A stretch of 64,000 nt of DNA, taken from contig VKHL01000002.1 of NCBI GenBank assembly GCA_015146655.1, positions 62,001 through 126,000 of the forward strand, given 5' to 3'. Every line of letters starts with the position of its first letter. The first letter of the stretch is position 1. Made by a program: the position numbers and the translations under genes. The DNA comes from Ochromonas danica. Its lineage: Eukaryota; Sar; Chrysophyceae; Chromulinales; Chromulinaceae. Shown in pieces: positions 20,306-34,016 of the stretch. The notes under the pieces are model-generated. The model searched no databases, had not been told where the DNA came from, and saw only the letters and a program-made list of their open reading frames with translations.

Positions 20306-23300
20306 TTAGCGTCGACGACGAGCTGTGAGAGAAGAAGTAGTACTACTACTAACACTACCATTACTACCACCACCTCCACTACCACCGTTGACTTGATTTG
20401 GACGACCATATAGAGTGGTATTAGCAGCAAAGATAGATTGAGAAGGTGCAGCAGGGAGACTGCCAATAGTACCCGATGGTCGTAACTGTTGCATAAGAGA
20501 TTTCTCTGCAGCTGCAAGATATACTTCTCGTTTTGAACCAAGACTATTAATTGAACCTTCTTCTAGTCCATTACCTCCCACTAATGAATTACCAGCAGCA
20601 GTCATCATTACATTATTGTTATTGTTATTACTATCACCATTAGGTTTGGATTGTAGTTGTAGTTGTAGTTGTGGTTGTAATTGTAATGCTTTTGCTGGAC
20701 TAGCAAAAGCAAAAAGATGTCTTAACATCTTCTCTGGTAAGGCATTACAAACTGTTCGTTCATAACTTTCAATATGTTCATGTAGATCTTTTATACGACT
20801 TTCACGTAATAGACGAACTTCTTGTGCACGTTGTTGTTGTGCATTTGCTAAATTACGTAAAGTAATAATACGATGTCGTAATGCACGATGTTCTTTCTCT
20901 TCTAATCCTCCTCCACCTTGATGTTGATGTTGTTGATGTTGTTGCTTCTCAATATCAACTGCTTGTTGTTTAGCAATTAAAGCAGAGAAAAGTAATTGTT
21001 TTTCACGTTGACTTAGATTTGTAATATCTTCTACCATTCTTTCAATTGTTTTTGTTGTTTCAGAAAATTTGTCTAAATTCAAACGTTCTAATTTATTTTC
21101 TAATAACCAAACTTTCTCTCTTAATCCCATTAGATTATCTGTACCATAAGAAGCTGTAGCTCCTGTAGCTGTTCCTGTAGGGAGGATATCTAATAGAGAA
21201 GAGGATGATGGTAATTGTTGTCTTGCTTCTACTAACATGGTTAAATACATTCGTTGTTGTGATGTTAAACTTTGTGTTGTCATATGAAGATGTTGTAATT
21301 CACATTCAGATAGTTTCAATAGATTAACATAATGTGTACGTTGAATAGATAACGCTTGTTGAATAAGTCCAGCAAGATGATTCATTAAATTAGTTAAACT
21401 TCGTTGTGCTTCTTGTGCTTGTTCTTCTAATTGTTCATCTTGTCTTCCTATATGATGTTGACTTATAGGAGTTAATGCTTCTTTAGGATTAAAGAATAAC
21501 CATTGATATAAGGATGAGATAGCAGCTGAGAGAGAAGCTTGTGTATTGTTAAGAAGTCCTTCTAACTGTTGTACAATGACTTCATCTTTACCAAGTTGTT
21601 CTAATCCCATAGCAAATGATGATTCTCCTCCTCTTTCATTAGCATGACCAATAGCTGCTGCTGCTGCTGCTGCTGCTGACGATGATGATACTATATCAGA
21701 GCTAAGAGGTCTCTTTTGTATGAAAGATGATAATAACTGTTGACCTGCTCCTCCTCCTCCTCCTGCTAGTGGTGCTGTAGAGGAGAATGAAGCAGATATA
21801 GCAGATGTTGTTGTTGTTGTTGGTAGAGCAGGTAAGCGTTGACCTGCTCGTGTTAATCGTGAAGTTGTTGCAGTTGTTACTACTCCAGGTAGACGTTTCT
21901 TCTTCTTTGATAAGATACTCTCCACTGACTTGGTTAGTAATGGATTATGAGGTTGAAGGAGAGAGTCTAGACTATGAGATGATGTCAGTAATGACACATT
22001 ATCACTATTATTACTGTTATTGTAGTTATCTGATGCAATAAGGTTAGATTTTAATGCTAATATGCGATTTTTAGAAGAAGAAGTAATAGCAGAGTTACCA
22101 GGTGGAATCATTTCTAATGGAGCTTTTTGAATAAAGTTCATAAAGATAGTATTGTTGTTGTTGTTGTTGTTGTTATTAGAAGAAGAATGACTTATAATAG
22201 AACTACTACTATTAGATAGAGATGATCTCATATCAGCTGGTAGTAGTAGTTGTAGTAGTAGTTGTTGTTGTTGTAGTGAGGATGGTTTGGGTAAGAAGCT
22301 AATAGAAGAGGAAACACTATTATTACTACCATTAACATCACCAACACCACCACCACCAGTAGCAGTAACAGCAGCTATATGAGGTGATGGTATTAGTGCT
22401 TGAGTGTTATTAGTGTTGTTATTGTCTTGAAGGAGAGTTTGATTGACAAAAGAATTGACTTGATCACTATTAAAAGAATTCACAGAATGAACACTTGAAG
22501 CATCATTTTCTAAACTACTTCCATAATCTAATCCTTCCCTATTACCAATAATACCATCAATATTACCAATATTGCCAATATTGCCATCACTATCACCAAT
22601 AATACCAATATTACCACTTTTACCACCTGCCATGTCTACTGTGGGCTGTAGTTGCTGTTGTTGTAAGAGATGTTGTTGTTGTTGTTGTTGGTCTTTATTG
22701 ATAGTGATAAAGGGATTGTTATAATAATAATTATTATTATTCTGTCGATTATCTCTTCCAATACTAGCAATCTGAAGTGATAATTGATGAAATAATGTAT
22801 TAGTTGGTAAAGTACAAGATTGCATCACATCAGATTGAATTGTTTTCAATAATTTGGAAAATTCTTCTTGAAACACTTCCAAGATTTTCATCATAACTAC
22901 CTTGTTGGAATCTCCACCACCACCACCACCACCACCACCACCACCACCACCACCATCACCTCCTCCTTCAGGACCAGCATCTTCTTCTTCTAATTCATTC
23001 TTATTGTTATTAGTTAATACTAATTGATTAACACGATATTGTAAATTTTTATTTTCTTCTTCATAAGATACAATTTCTTCAATTAATTGATTAATTTGAC
23101 TTTGTAATCGTATTGTATTATCTTCTTTTTCAACTGATAATTGATTATTTTTATCTTGTAATTCATCAATTTTATCTTTTAATCGTTCAATAATTGCTTT
23201 TAAATCACTTTCTTTTTGCATTTCCTTTTGTAAAACATGAAATTGTTGACTTAAAACTTGATATTTTGATTCAAATTTTTGGTTTTGATAAACTAAATTT

Positions 23301-26300
23301 TGATTTTCTTCTAAAATTTGATCTTTTTCAACTGCTAGATGATCATTTGCTGTTAATAAACGACGTGTTGCTTGATCCATTATATGGAAATGTTGAATTT
23401 TCTCTTTTTGTTCTTTGATTATAGTTTGTGTTGAAAGATATTTTTCAAAAGTAAAAAGAGAAATTTCAGATAGAAATTGATTTAATACAATTGATAAATC
23501 AGTTGAAAGACGATGAAATCGTTTAATAATGGGATGAAATGTTACTTGATAGTCTTGATGATAGATTGCTGACACATTCTTCATCCCTCCTCCTCCTCCT
23601 CCTCCACCACCACCACTACCTCCTCCTACTGTAATAAGTGACGTATCTCTAATAGTAGTAGTAGTGGTAGTAGAGGTAGTGGCGGTAGAGGTAGTGGTAG
23701 TGGTAGTAGTAGTTGGAATGAGACGTCGATAACGGTCACTTGGATTAGGAAAACCATTTGAAATACGAACAATTTTCACTATCGAGGTAATAGGTAGACT
23801 AGTCACATCATCTGAACTACCACTACTTCCACTACTACCACTGCTAGTAGTAGTAGTAGTAGTAGCACTGGTATTCATTAATAAATGAGAAGGTTGTCTT
23901 TGTAATGTCTTTCTTCTACGTGGAGAAAGAGGATTATGTAAAATATCTAAAATACGTGAAGCAAAGAGAAGATTCACCATTTCATCACTATTTGGATGAA
24001 TTTCCATATTTTCAGGTAACATTGAAATAATATCATTTAATCCATTATTATCATTATTACCATTATTATGATGATGAGGATGATCGAACCAAACAAGGGT
24101 ATAAGCTTCTTTAAATAATTGTGATTCAATAATTAATAAATCATTTAAACAATAAGTTAATTCTCTTGGCCATGGTAAACATTTAACAGTTGATGAAATA
24201 TGTTCATAACATGATAATTGAGGTATCCAATAAGGTTCAAATGTTTTCTTATTATAAGAAAGATTATTATTACTACTTGTTGTATACATGATACCAATAT
24301 TATTATTATAAAGATGTCTTGATAATGCTTGTGTATTAATAATATTTATACTATATGGTAAATAATAACATGGTTTAATATGTATAATTTCAATATGAGG
24401 TGGTAATTGTCGTATATATAGATTTTTATATTGTTGACTTAAACCTAATTGAAAAGTTGATGGTAAATCTAATTGAGAAGTTGTACGTGAACGTTCAATA
24501 AAGAAATGATGTGGTGGTAGACTAATCATTTTCAATTGTTCTACTGTATTGGTAGTAGTGTTACTAGAACTCTCTGTTGATAGTAACTGTCCTTCTTTCT
24601 CATCATTCTCATAGGTGTTATTGTCATTATTAGTGTTGGCTTGATGATGATGATGATGATGTACACTAACAGCTTGTATACCAGGTAATACACTACCCCA
24701 TGAATATACTTCATAAGTTAACGGTAACGTTACAACAATTAAATTAGATGGAAGTGATAGATAATCTTTCTTCAAGGTTGTTGTAAATCCATCTAATCCA
24801 ATCTCATATATACCTTGTATAGCTAATTGTTCTAATACTTGATTAATATCATCTTCATATAGATGTAAACAGACTGTTCCTGTAGGTAGATTACGTAATG
24901 TTAAAGGAGGTTGACAAACAACAGCACCAGGAACTAAAATAACACCTTCTGGTAAACTATAATGTCCTGGTAGATTAATCACTTCAACATTCATCTCTGT
25001 CTTAACATGATTACTACTGCTACTACTGTTATTAACATTTCTTAAAACTTGACTAAGTTTAGGATGTAATAAATGATTTGGTATAACTTCTATACCAGGA
25101 GGAAAAGGTAAATGTTTTGAAGCACGTGATACTAACATTTGCCCTTCACCTAATGGACGATTATATTGATTATATTGTTCTATCATATTTTCTAAACCTA
25201 TTGAAACATTTGATGCTAATTGTCTTTCACAATAGATATGTAATGAAGCTGGTAATCGAACTAACATTGTATCAGGATGTAATGCTCCTTTGGTTGGTCT
25301 TAACATAGTATATTCAAATGGTAAACATGCTTCTGGTAATCGTTTCACTAATTCTGTACCAGGTTCTAATGTAACATAAGCTGGCCATTCAACAACTTCT
25401 AAACATTCTGCCATTTTACCTGGATCAGTAGATACAAGAGGAGGATGCATATGATTAGTTGTAGATAATACAGTGCCTGGAGAAAGTTGTGTACATAAAC
25501 CTAAACGTACACCATAATCTAAAGTAACTCCACGAGGTAATTCAAAACGAACTTTCAAACGTAATACTTCCATACCATCTTGAAGTAAAACTTTAGGTGG
25601 TAATTCTGCTACAGAAGCACGATAAACATGAGGTGGAAGTGGTACACCTGGTTGACGTCGAACTAATACTAAATTAACAGGAAGTGATGGTAAACTAACT
25701 CGTTCATTCTCTGGGAAGAGATATCGAGGATGTAGAACAGTTACTCCTGGTGATAGAATAGCTCCTTCAGGTAGAGGACAAGCTAATGGTGTATGATGAC
25801 TATTTAATAACTCAACACAGATTAATTTTCTTGGATAACATGATTTTGATATTTCTAATCCTTTAGGAATAGGACAAGGTATAACATAATTGGGAAGTGG
25901 TGGAATTTGTGATTCTGATAATGTAGGATCAGGATAAATTAGAATCTGTGTTGGTGTTAAATAGATACTATGAATACGAGGATAAATTAGATAGAAATTA
26001 TTTAATCTTGTTCCAGGAGGATAATCAAATTTTGGCATTAATTGTATTAAAACACAACCTGGTGTTAATGATAATCCTTTTGGATGATCTTTACGTGGAA
26101 CAAATGTCATTCCAGGTGGTAAACTATGTCCAGGTGATAGTTTAATAATTTCTTGTCCTAATCCAAGAGAAATATCTTTTGGTCGTTGAATAACTTTACA
26201 TCCACGATATAAACATTCTTGTACTTCCATAGCATTATTATCTTTATTCATTGCAAATGATTGTATTAATAATAAATTTGATGGTAATGGTTTTTGTTCA

Positions 26301-29300
26301 GGATTACGAATAATTTTCACATTATATGGTAATGTAATTTGTGGTGGAATAGATGCAATAAAGATATTATCAGCAATTTCTAATCCAACTGGAAGATTAA
26401 TTGTTGTATCATCCATTACTTGTACTAGTTGATGACCAGATGGTAAAACTAATTCTTTATCATCTGTTAATGTCACTTGGTGTTCCATTTGTTGACGTTG
26501 TTTCATTGTTAGTTTTGCACCTTCCACAAAAGGTAATAATTCATTATTATGTATCTTGGTTGCATCACTTTCATAACGAATATGTATACTATCATCTAAT
26601 ACAAGTTGTTTAGAAAGGTTAACTTGAAATAATCCACGTGGTAGATCAAGTGGACTTCTTGCTTTAACTATCAAGAGATCATATGGTAAAGCTACCATAT
26701 TCTCAGTTGCAGCTGAACCATGAAAAGCATTCCAACATGTAAAACGATAATCATGACCTTGATTTATATAATGATAACCAGAAATCAATAGAGTTTTACT
26801 TGATAAATGAAAATGCATTGGGAAAACAACAGCTATACATCCTGTAACTTTAGGTAATTCTATATAGTTTGGTGCTTGTCGTATAGATGATGGTAGTTTA
26901 TGAAAGTCTCCTTGTATCTTACTTCCTTCTTCATTAACAGTATTATTCGTCTTTTTAAAGAATACATAACGGATGTTATTCATTAGATTGTCTAAGATCT
27001 TTGGTAATAATACTGTTTTACCATCCGATTGTTCAACAACAAGTCCATGACAGATTCGTTGATAAGATGCTAAATGTACACCAGGTGCAATTTCTAATTC
27101 ATCTTCTAAGAATGAAGCAAAGAAATATCCTTCAGGTAACATGCCTTCAAGCTTATCCATACTACCACTATTATCACTGTTTCGACTTAAAGATGATTCA
27201 GTACTGTTGATGTTGTCTACAGAAGATTGCAACGTATCTATTGTCTGAGTGGCCATTTCGGTACAATTCAATCGTCCTGGAAGTATTGATGGTGCTACCA
27301 TATCATCATCTTCATCATCCATTGACAATTCTCTTGTCTCTAATACAACAACTTCTAACTTTTGCTTTTCTTTCTCTGAAGGATTTTCATTATTAAATTG
27401 TAGAACAGTTGGAATAATGATTTCCTCTACAGCTTTGGGAGATTCTTTTTTGATAGAAAGAGATGGACTATTAGAAGTCATCGCAGCTGCTGTTGTTGTG
27501 GTAGTATTAATAGTCATATTAGCTGTAGCAGTCTGAATAGCATTGTTAATTTCTGCTTGATGGTAGTTATGAATATAGTCAAGTATAGAATTCAATTTAT
27601 CTTGAACCTCTACACCTTCATATGACATGTAATGATGACTTGTCATAGCAACTAATCGACTTGTCAATAAGTGGAATGGAAGATACATACTTTGTCTCAT
27701 AACATGGTCTAAAATAGCCAATGCTGATGAATGTTGACCTTCCTTCCATAGTCTCAATATCGTCTCAACATTCTCCAAGTAACGTACCGCTTCAATTTGT
27801 CCACGTAAGGCTATTTGAATGGCACGATCAATCCAAAAATGAAGACTTGGTCCTTGAGGTTCTTTAGAACTTGGAGTAGTAGCAGAAACAAAGTCAGCCT
27901 CTGTATTTGCTAGATGACTCAAGATCTGTGCATTTTCAAAGGATGGAGTCTCTTGAAGATCAAACTTGCCTGTATTCTTTTTCGTAGTAGCTTTACCAGA
28001 TGGCTTCGTTCCAGACTTTGCTACACCTTGTTTGGGTGGAAGCTTTTCATCATTATCATGATTTAAATTGAGGTTAGCAGAAGTAGTCTGTAAAGCAGTC
28101 CAAGTACCTTGACGCCGAACAGGTCCTCTATTGCTGTAATAAACAGGAACAGCCTCATTTGTCTGTGGAACATCAGGTTTCAGATTTCGAGCTGAATTCA
28201 TGTAGGAAGATGCTCGAGAAAGATTAACAGAGCCGTCTGAACCTTTAACATCTCCTTCCTCCAATCCATTAGATAGAGACATTTGTTGTTGACTTTGCTG
28301 CTGTTGAAATTTAGGCAATTGTGATTGCTGTGCGGAAGGAAAGTTACTGTAATTAACAGGTGCGCTTGGGTTGGAGTTGGGGTTATAGATCAAGGAACCA
28401 GGATTGTGGTTAATGTTTGGGTTTCTTGCAGCAACATTACCGTTGTAGCCCATTTGCTGAATTGGGAGTGCTACATAGCCTGCTGCGATTGGAATAGGAC
28501 CAAGAAGATTGCCTTGACTACCCATACCTTGGAATTGCTGGACACCTGGTTGCAAAGCAAACGGCAGTTGATTCATATTGCCCGCAGGGTAAGATAAATT
28601 TACTCTCGGGTCATTTTGTTGATTAGGGACGTTGATTTGTAAGCCAGCAGAAAATGACTGTTGGGGTTGTTGTGGGTTTTGCGACTGCCACTGTCCTGAT
28701 GATTGGGTGAGATTTAGATTTTGCACTGGAGGTTGTTCATTACCTTGTGGATGCTGATATTGAGAAACCGGCTGCGATTGTGCTTGCAATAATTGACGTT
28801 GCTGCTGTATTGGTAGCTGAAATTGTGACTGTACTAACCACTCTGGTGGTTGCTGCTGGACCCCTTGTTGCAATTGCAAAGACCCTTGCTGTTGCTGACC
28901 TTGCTGCTGCTGTTGAAATACTTGTTGCTGCACTTGTGGTTGCTGCGATAGTTGTTGCATCTGTTGGAAAGGTTGCACAAGTTGTTGCTGCTGCATTTGT
29001 TGCTGTGATGAGAAAGGTTGCGACAATGGCTGCATTTGTTGAAACGATTGCATGAGTTGTTGCGACGGTGTTTGTTGTTGTGATGGTAAAGGCAGCGATA
29101 GTTGCTGCATCTGTTGGAGCGGTTGCACGATTTGTTGTTGTTGCTGCTGCTGTTGCTGAAGCGCAAGTATCGGCTGTGGCATGGTGCCACTGCTAACGCC
29201 CATATTCATATTGGCCAAACTGTTAGTTGAGCCCAAGCCTCCAGATGTTCCACCATTTGCACTGATGTTTGCTTGAGAAAAGGTGTTTGCAGGCAATATG

Positions 29301-32300
29301 TTTTGTGCTTGGTTATTGCTCCCCAACGGCAATTGAGGAGAAAAGGTGCCAGCAATATTGGGCATATTGTTCCCCATATACATAGGCATAGGATTAGGCC
29401 CAACATTGACGCTTCCATTTGGACCAGTAGCAACTACACTACCACCTGCGTTATTATTCATAACAGGAAGCGCATTTTGAGATTGAACAGGATAAGCAGT
29501 GGAAGTGTATGGAGAACTCATGATGGGAAGAGGATTGTTGTATCCAAAGTTTGGAGCTGAGGAATACGCACTCGGGATAACAGACTGAGTGCCTATTTGA
29601 CCAGCATTATTAGCAACAGGTTGTTGTTGCTTGTTATCACTACCATGACTAATAGTACCCACTGGATTGGTTTGATTGGTTTCAACCGGAGTGGAAGGTT
29701 TTGATATTTTCATTGCTTTTTGAGCTACCTGCAATAAAGTCTCCCTGTTTCGTCTATAATTGTCTTCACCACTACCCATGGAATCATCAAATGGAAGTTT
29801 CTGTATCTTATCTAATATATTGTCAACATTATTTTGCTGCATTACTTTAGCCATTAAGCCTACTAACTTGTGTTTATTATCTGATTCTCGCATTAGTTCA
29901 CGTCGAAAGATTTCTAATGCTTTGGTACGAATCTCGAGAGGTAAGTTAGAGACATCTGTATCTAGAGGAAGAAGTAATAAAGCTTTATTAATCGCTTTCA
30001 TACCACCTGCTTTTTGAATACAAAGCTTGATAACATCAATATGAACATTTAAAATATCTCTAAAAATACCACCATTTTGATAATATAACAATTGTTTCCA
30101 TGTTGCCATAAAGGACAATTTTGTTAAATGATCTTCTGTAGCACGTAGATAACCAACAAGTTCTAAGATAGGTGTATTAGCAATCACATTATTAAGAAGC
30201 ATATTACGTTTAATTTCCATTGTTTTAAGTTGCATACGATATTGTCTGTTTTTAGCATCTTCTGCTGCTGTATTACGTTTCATACTTTTCTCATCTTTTG
30301 GTTGTAACACATCATATGGATTCTCTTCACTATTGACATTATATCTCATATGATATTCAATCGTAGTTAATGCAATAATATCATCTGTACCAAAAATCTT
30401 ATTTCTTAATCGATCAAAATTTTCATTTCTTACTTCACCAATATAAGTAAGATCACCAAAATCAACAACTTTATTATCATCAATTCCTTCTGATAATGCT
30501 CTAGAACCATCATCGCTACCTGATCCACTAATATGAAATAATAATTGTTCTAATTGTTTTGCATCTTTATCATCTAATTCAGACGCATTTAGAAATTTCT
30601 CATATGATTTTTCTTTTTCTAAAATCTCATGATAAATTTGTTGTTTTAATTCTTCTTCAATTTCTGTACGTATTTGTAAACGTATTGCTTCTGTTACAAG
30701 TGTACCATTCCCTGCTGCTTTACTATTTCGTATACTTGTTCTTCGTTTCCCTTCATATTCTGTAGTACCACCTCCAGCTGTTGAAGGTTTTACAAGTGCA
30801 TTGGCTGAAGTTGGAGGTAAAGTAGTATTGTTTGTTCCAAAGTTATCATACAATTCTTGTTCTTCTTCAGCAACTTCTTCCATAGCTGCTTCAAATTCAT
30901 CTCGTAACTTCTTCATTTCTACTTCATGATCTAGTTTTAATCGTTCAGCTTCTTCACGATGTAATACTTCAAGATCATGAATACGAATTGTCATTTTACT
31001 AACTTTTATATCACAATCTCTTTCAATCGTTGCTTTTTCCTTTGTATGCTCTTCATTTAATTCATAAATAGTATGATTATGTTGTGTAGTCAGTTGATCA
31101 ATTGTTTCTTGTACTTTCTCTGTCATTTGATCAACATGTTCAGCTCTTAATCGATTCACAAGATCTTCTTTTGATTTTTCTAATTTAATCACTAAATCTT
31201 GTGCTGTTGTTAATAGAAAACTTTCAATAGCAGCAGGAATATTATTTTCTTCTTTATTTTGTTTTAAAATATCTGCATCATTTGTTAAACCTGCTGCTGT
31301 ATTATATCCAAGTTTCCTAGCAGTTTGTACAAGTGTTGTCACACTACTAGACATCGTATAGAAAGCACGAATTAGATCACGTAAGAACCCTTCTTCTACA
31401 GGATAGGAATTAGAAAAATCACCAGTTCCTTTATCAAAAAAGTAATTATTTGTCACAATCGACTGTCGTACAATATCTTCAACTCGATTGAGTGAAAGAT
31501 CTAATGGAAGTTCACGTAATGGAGTAGAAGGACCACGAGTTGTTGTTTCAGGTACAGGATCTGTTTGTGCACCAAAAGAACGAGTACTGATAGGAACCAT
31601 AGACATTGATCGAGATGCTAATCTCATAGGCTCTTCTACAACCACAACAGGTGTAGGTTCTGGCTCAGGTTCTGGCTCACCATCAAGATATCGTTGTACA
31701 GGAGGAAATCTATCTCTTAAATCAAGAATACAATTTCGTTCATTAGACAAACTAACTTCTGTCTGACTAAGTGATTCATTCAAATCATGAATAGTAGTAG
31801 ATAATTCTTCTTTTTCATGTTCAAATTTCTTTTGATTTTGAATCGCTTCATTCACAATATTCATTCGATCATCTTCCACTAACATACAGATATTCTCATA
31901 TGATTTATTTAATTGAAAAATTTGTTCCATTTTTTGTTTTCGTTCTTCTTCCATCTGCTTGATAATATCATCTCGTTCTCTTCTCATACTACGAAAATCA
32001 ATCTGACTATTAACAAGTTGATCTTTAATTCGATCTAATTCACTACGAACTGCTTCATCTTCTTTACGCATTTGTGTAATCTTCTCCATCCAAATTTCTT
32101 TCTCTTGTTCTCTTGCTTTTTGTAAATCTTCTTCATTATATTTCCCTTGTGTTGATAAAGCATCTGCTAATTCTTTCTTTAATTCACGTATTCTTTCACG
32201 ATCTCTTTCAGCATCTTGTTGTAACGAAATTCGTTCTCTTGTCAATTCTGCTATATGTGCAGTCTGTTCATTCATCATTCGTTGTAATCGTTCAACTTCT

Positions 32301-33872
32301 TGCTGAATAGAAGATAATTCTTCAGCATGCTTTTGTGCAACTTCTTCAGCTAATTTCCTTTGATCTTTAAGTCGTTGTTCAGATGCTTTCAATTTCGCTT
32401 CAGCATCTACAATAATCTTATGGATACTATTAGCAACAACTCTCAGTTCACCAGAGATCCAACTTGCTTCTTTCTCAACTTTCCCGATACGACTAAGAGT
32501 TCGTTTTTCTTCTTCTTCACTAGCATGAATTAAATCTTGAATAGCTTGTGCTGAATTTTGTAAAGCATGTAAAAGATGTTCTTTATCACGATTGCTTTGT
32601 TCTTTCTCTGTTAAAGCACGTTCATAATCTCGAAGAAGAGTTGTAACTTTCTTTTGACTTTCTACTAATACAGTTTCTTTCTCTTGTAATGTCTTTTGAA
32701 CAACTTTACGCATATCATCAAGTCTTGTATTCAAAATATCTATTTTACTTTCATATTCCTTCTTATCAGATTGATATTGACTTTTCAAGTCTTTATAATT
32801 CTCTCTTTCTTGACTTAACGAACCTGTCAAATCAACTACTTCTTCTTCTAACTCACGAATTCTTCGATTACTATCCATACCATCTCTTTCTAACTGATCC
32901 AATTGGTCACTGAGTTGATCTTCTGACTTGACTAACTCTTCAATACGTCTGGACATAATATCAATCTTACTTGATGCATGATTAAGTTCTGTTTTTACTT
33001 CAGACAATTCAGCAGAAAGTGCGGAGATAGTTTGCCTCTTCTCGACTAGCTCTGTTTCCTTCAATTCGAGGGTAGTTCGTGCAAGTTCCAACTCTTGAAG
33101 ATCTAGATTAGGAACTTGATTCATATCTCTTCGTTGTTGCTCAGCAATACGTAGCTTTTTCTCTAATTGTTGAAGCTTAGCAAGCATTTCTTCCATAGTT
33201 CGTTTATTATTTTGTACTTCGTGTCGAAATGTCGTTTTGTCTGATGTCCTAATACACAAAGAAGAGATTTAACCCCCAAGAGATTTAAGCAACCAAGCAA
33301 ATACATAGAAAAACCTCTTACCATTGCATGGTAACAGATCGAGCTTTCTGTTCAGCTAACTCGAGTTGTTTCCTCATATTTGACATCTTCTTTTGCATCA
33401 TAACAATAGCAAGACTTTCAGCCTTGGCGATTGCATCCGTTGTGGGCTTAGGAGGGCTTAAAGCAGGATCAAGACTTGTCTTCTTATCATCAATTTTCCC
33501 AAAAGATGTAATAGCAGGAAATTCAAACTTATCCATAGCTTCACGTGGTGAATTGGTTGCGGCAACTTGTGCAACACGTTTAACAGCTTCTACAATCTTC
33601 TTTCGCATTTGAGTCTTGAAATTCTCAGCAATATTTTGTTGATCAATATTATCTAATAAATCAGCAATCTCTTTTTCAATTAGTTCTTCTTCTAACCAAT
33701 TGACTTCTATGGTAGGACTTTTCGTTTGGAAAGCTAATGCTTCATTCAGTACTTGAGATAGTTCTCGATTAGTAAAGTTAGCTGGTGAAGGTTGTTTTGA
33801 CTCATGACCAATAGTAGAAATTCTTAAACTACTACCACTTGGTTTATCATAACTTTCATCTTCTTCCATCAT
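20306..33872 (-). CDS. Giant coiled-coil protein with LPxG repeat block
   Basis: Two exons, 33872-33322 and 33248-20306, with a 73-nt GT-AG intron; about 4,497 residues. Order of parts (approximate residues): acidic N-terminus; long coiled coils ~150-650 and ~860-980 rich in E/K/R/Q heptads; a PEPEPEP linker near 710; a Gln/Asn/Pro-rich, prion-like segment ~1540-1700; a helical domain near 2000; a repeat block ~2225-3050 with at least 20 copies of L-P-x-G/N-hydrophobic-x-hydrophobic (LPSGHQLV, LPPGMTFV, LPEGAILS, LPRGVTLDYG, LPEGVILVPG); then low-complexity Gly/Ser/Thr runs; a third coiled coil ~3490-3600; and a C-terminal coil ~4110-4350. There is no signal peptide, membrane segment or motor domain. 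A scaffold of cytoskeleton, basal body or cell covering is possible but unproven. Confidence 0.8.
28700..29170 (-). repeat. CAG/CAA-rich tract coding a Gln-rich segment
   Basis: A stretch of mixed CAA/CAG codons inside the giant gene encodes runs such as QQLVQPFQQMQQLSQQ. The units SQQQMQ and QPFQQMQ recur about every 20-25 residues, so it is a degenerate repeat rather than a pure microsatellite. Confidence 0.8.
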
Positions 33873-34016
33873 TGCTTGTTTTGATTGATTTTACAAGCAA
33901 ACGACATGATAACCGAAGGAAACGGTCCATTGGCAAACTGGTATTTTATGGATTATAACTCCAACTTCTCTCATTCCAGCGAAGAATGACAACAAAATAA
34001 AAATAAAAACAAGAAA
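33873..34016. promoter_or_regulatory. Divergent promoter region, 144 bp
   Basis: It separates the start of the giant gene (minus) from the start of the PIH1-domain gene (plus), so the two promoters are at most 144 bp apart. This arrangement suggests a shared bidirectional promoter. Confidence 0.45.

Noticed and set aside
28747-29190. Overlapping Ala/Val-rich and Ser/Asn-rich frames inside the Gln tract
   Set aside because: They are other-frame readings of the CAG/CAA repeat in the giant gene.
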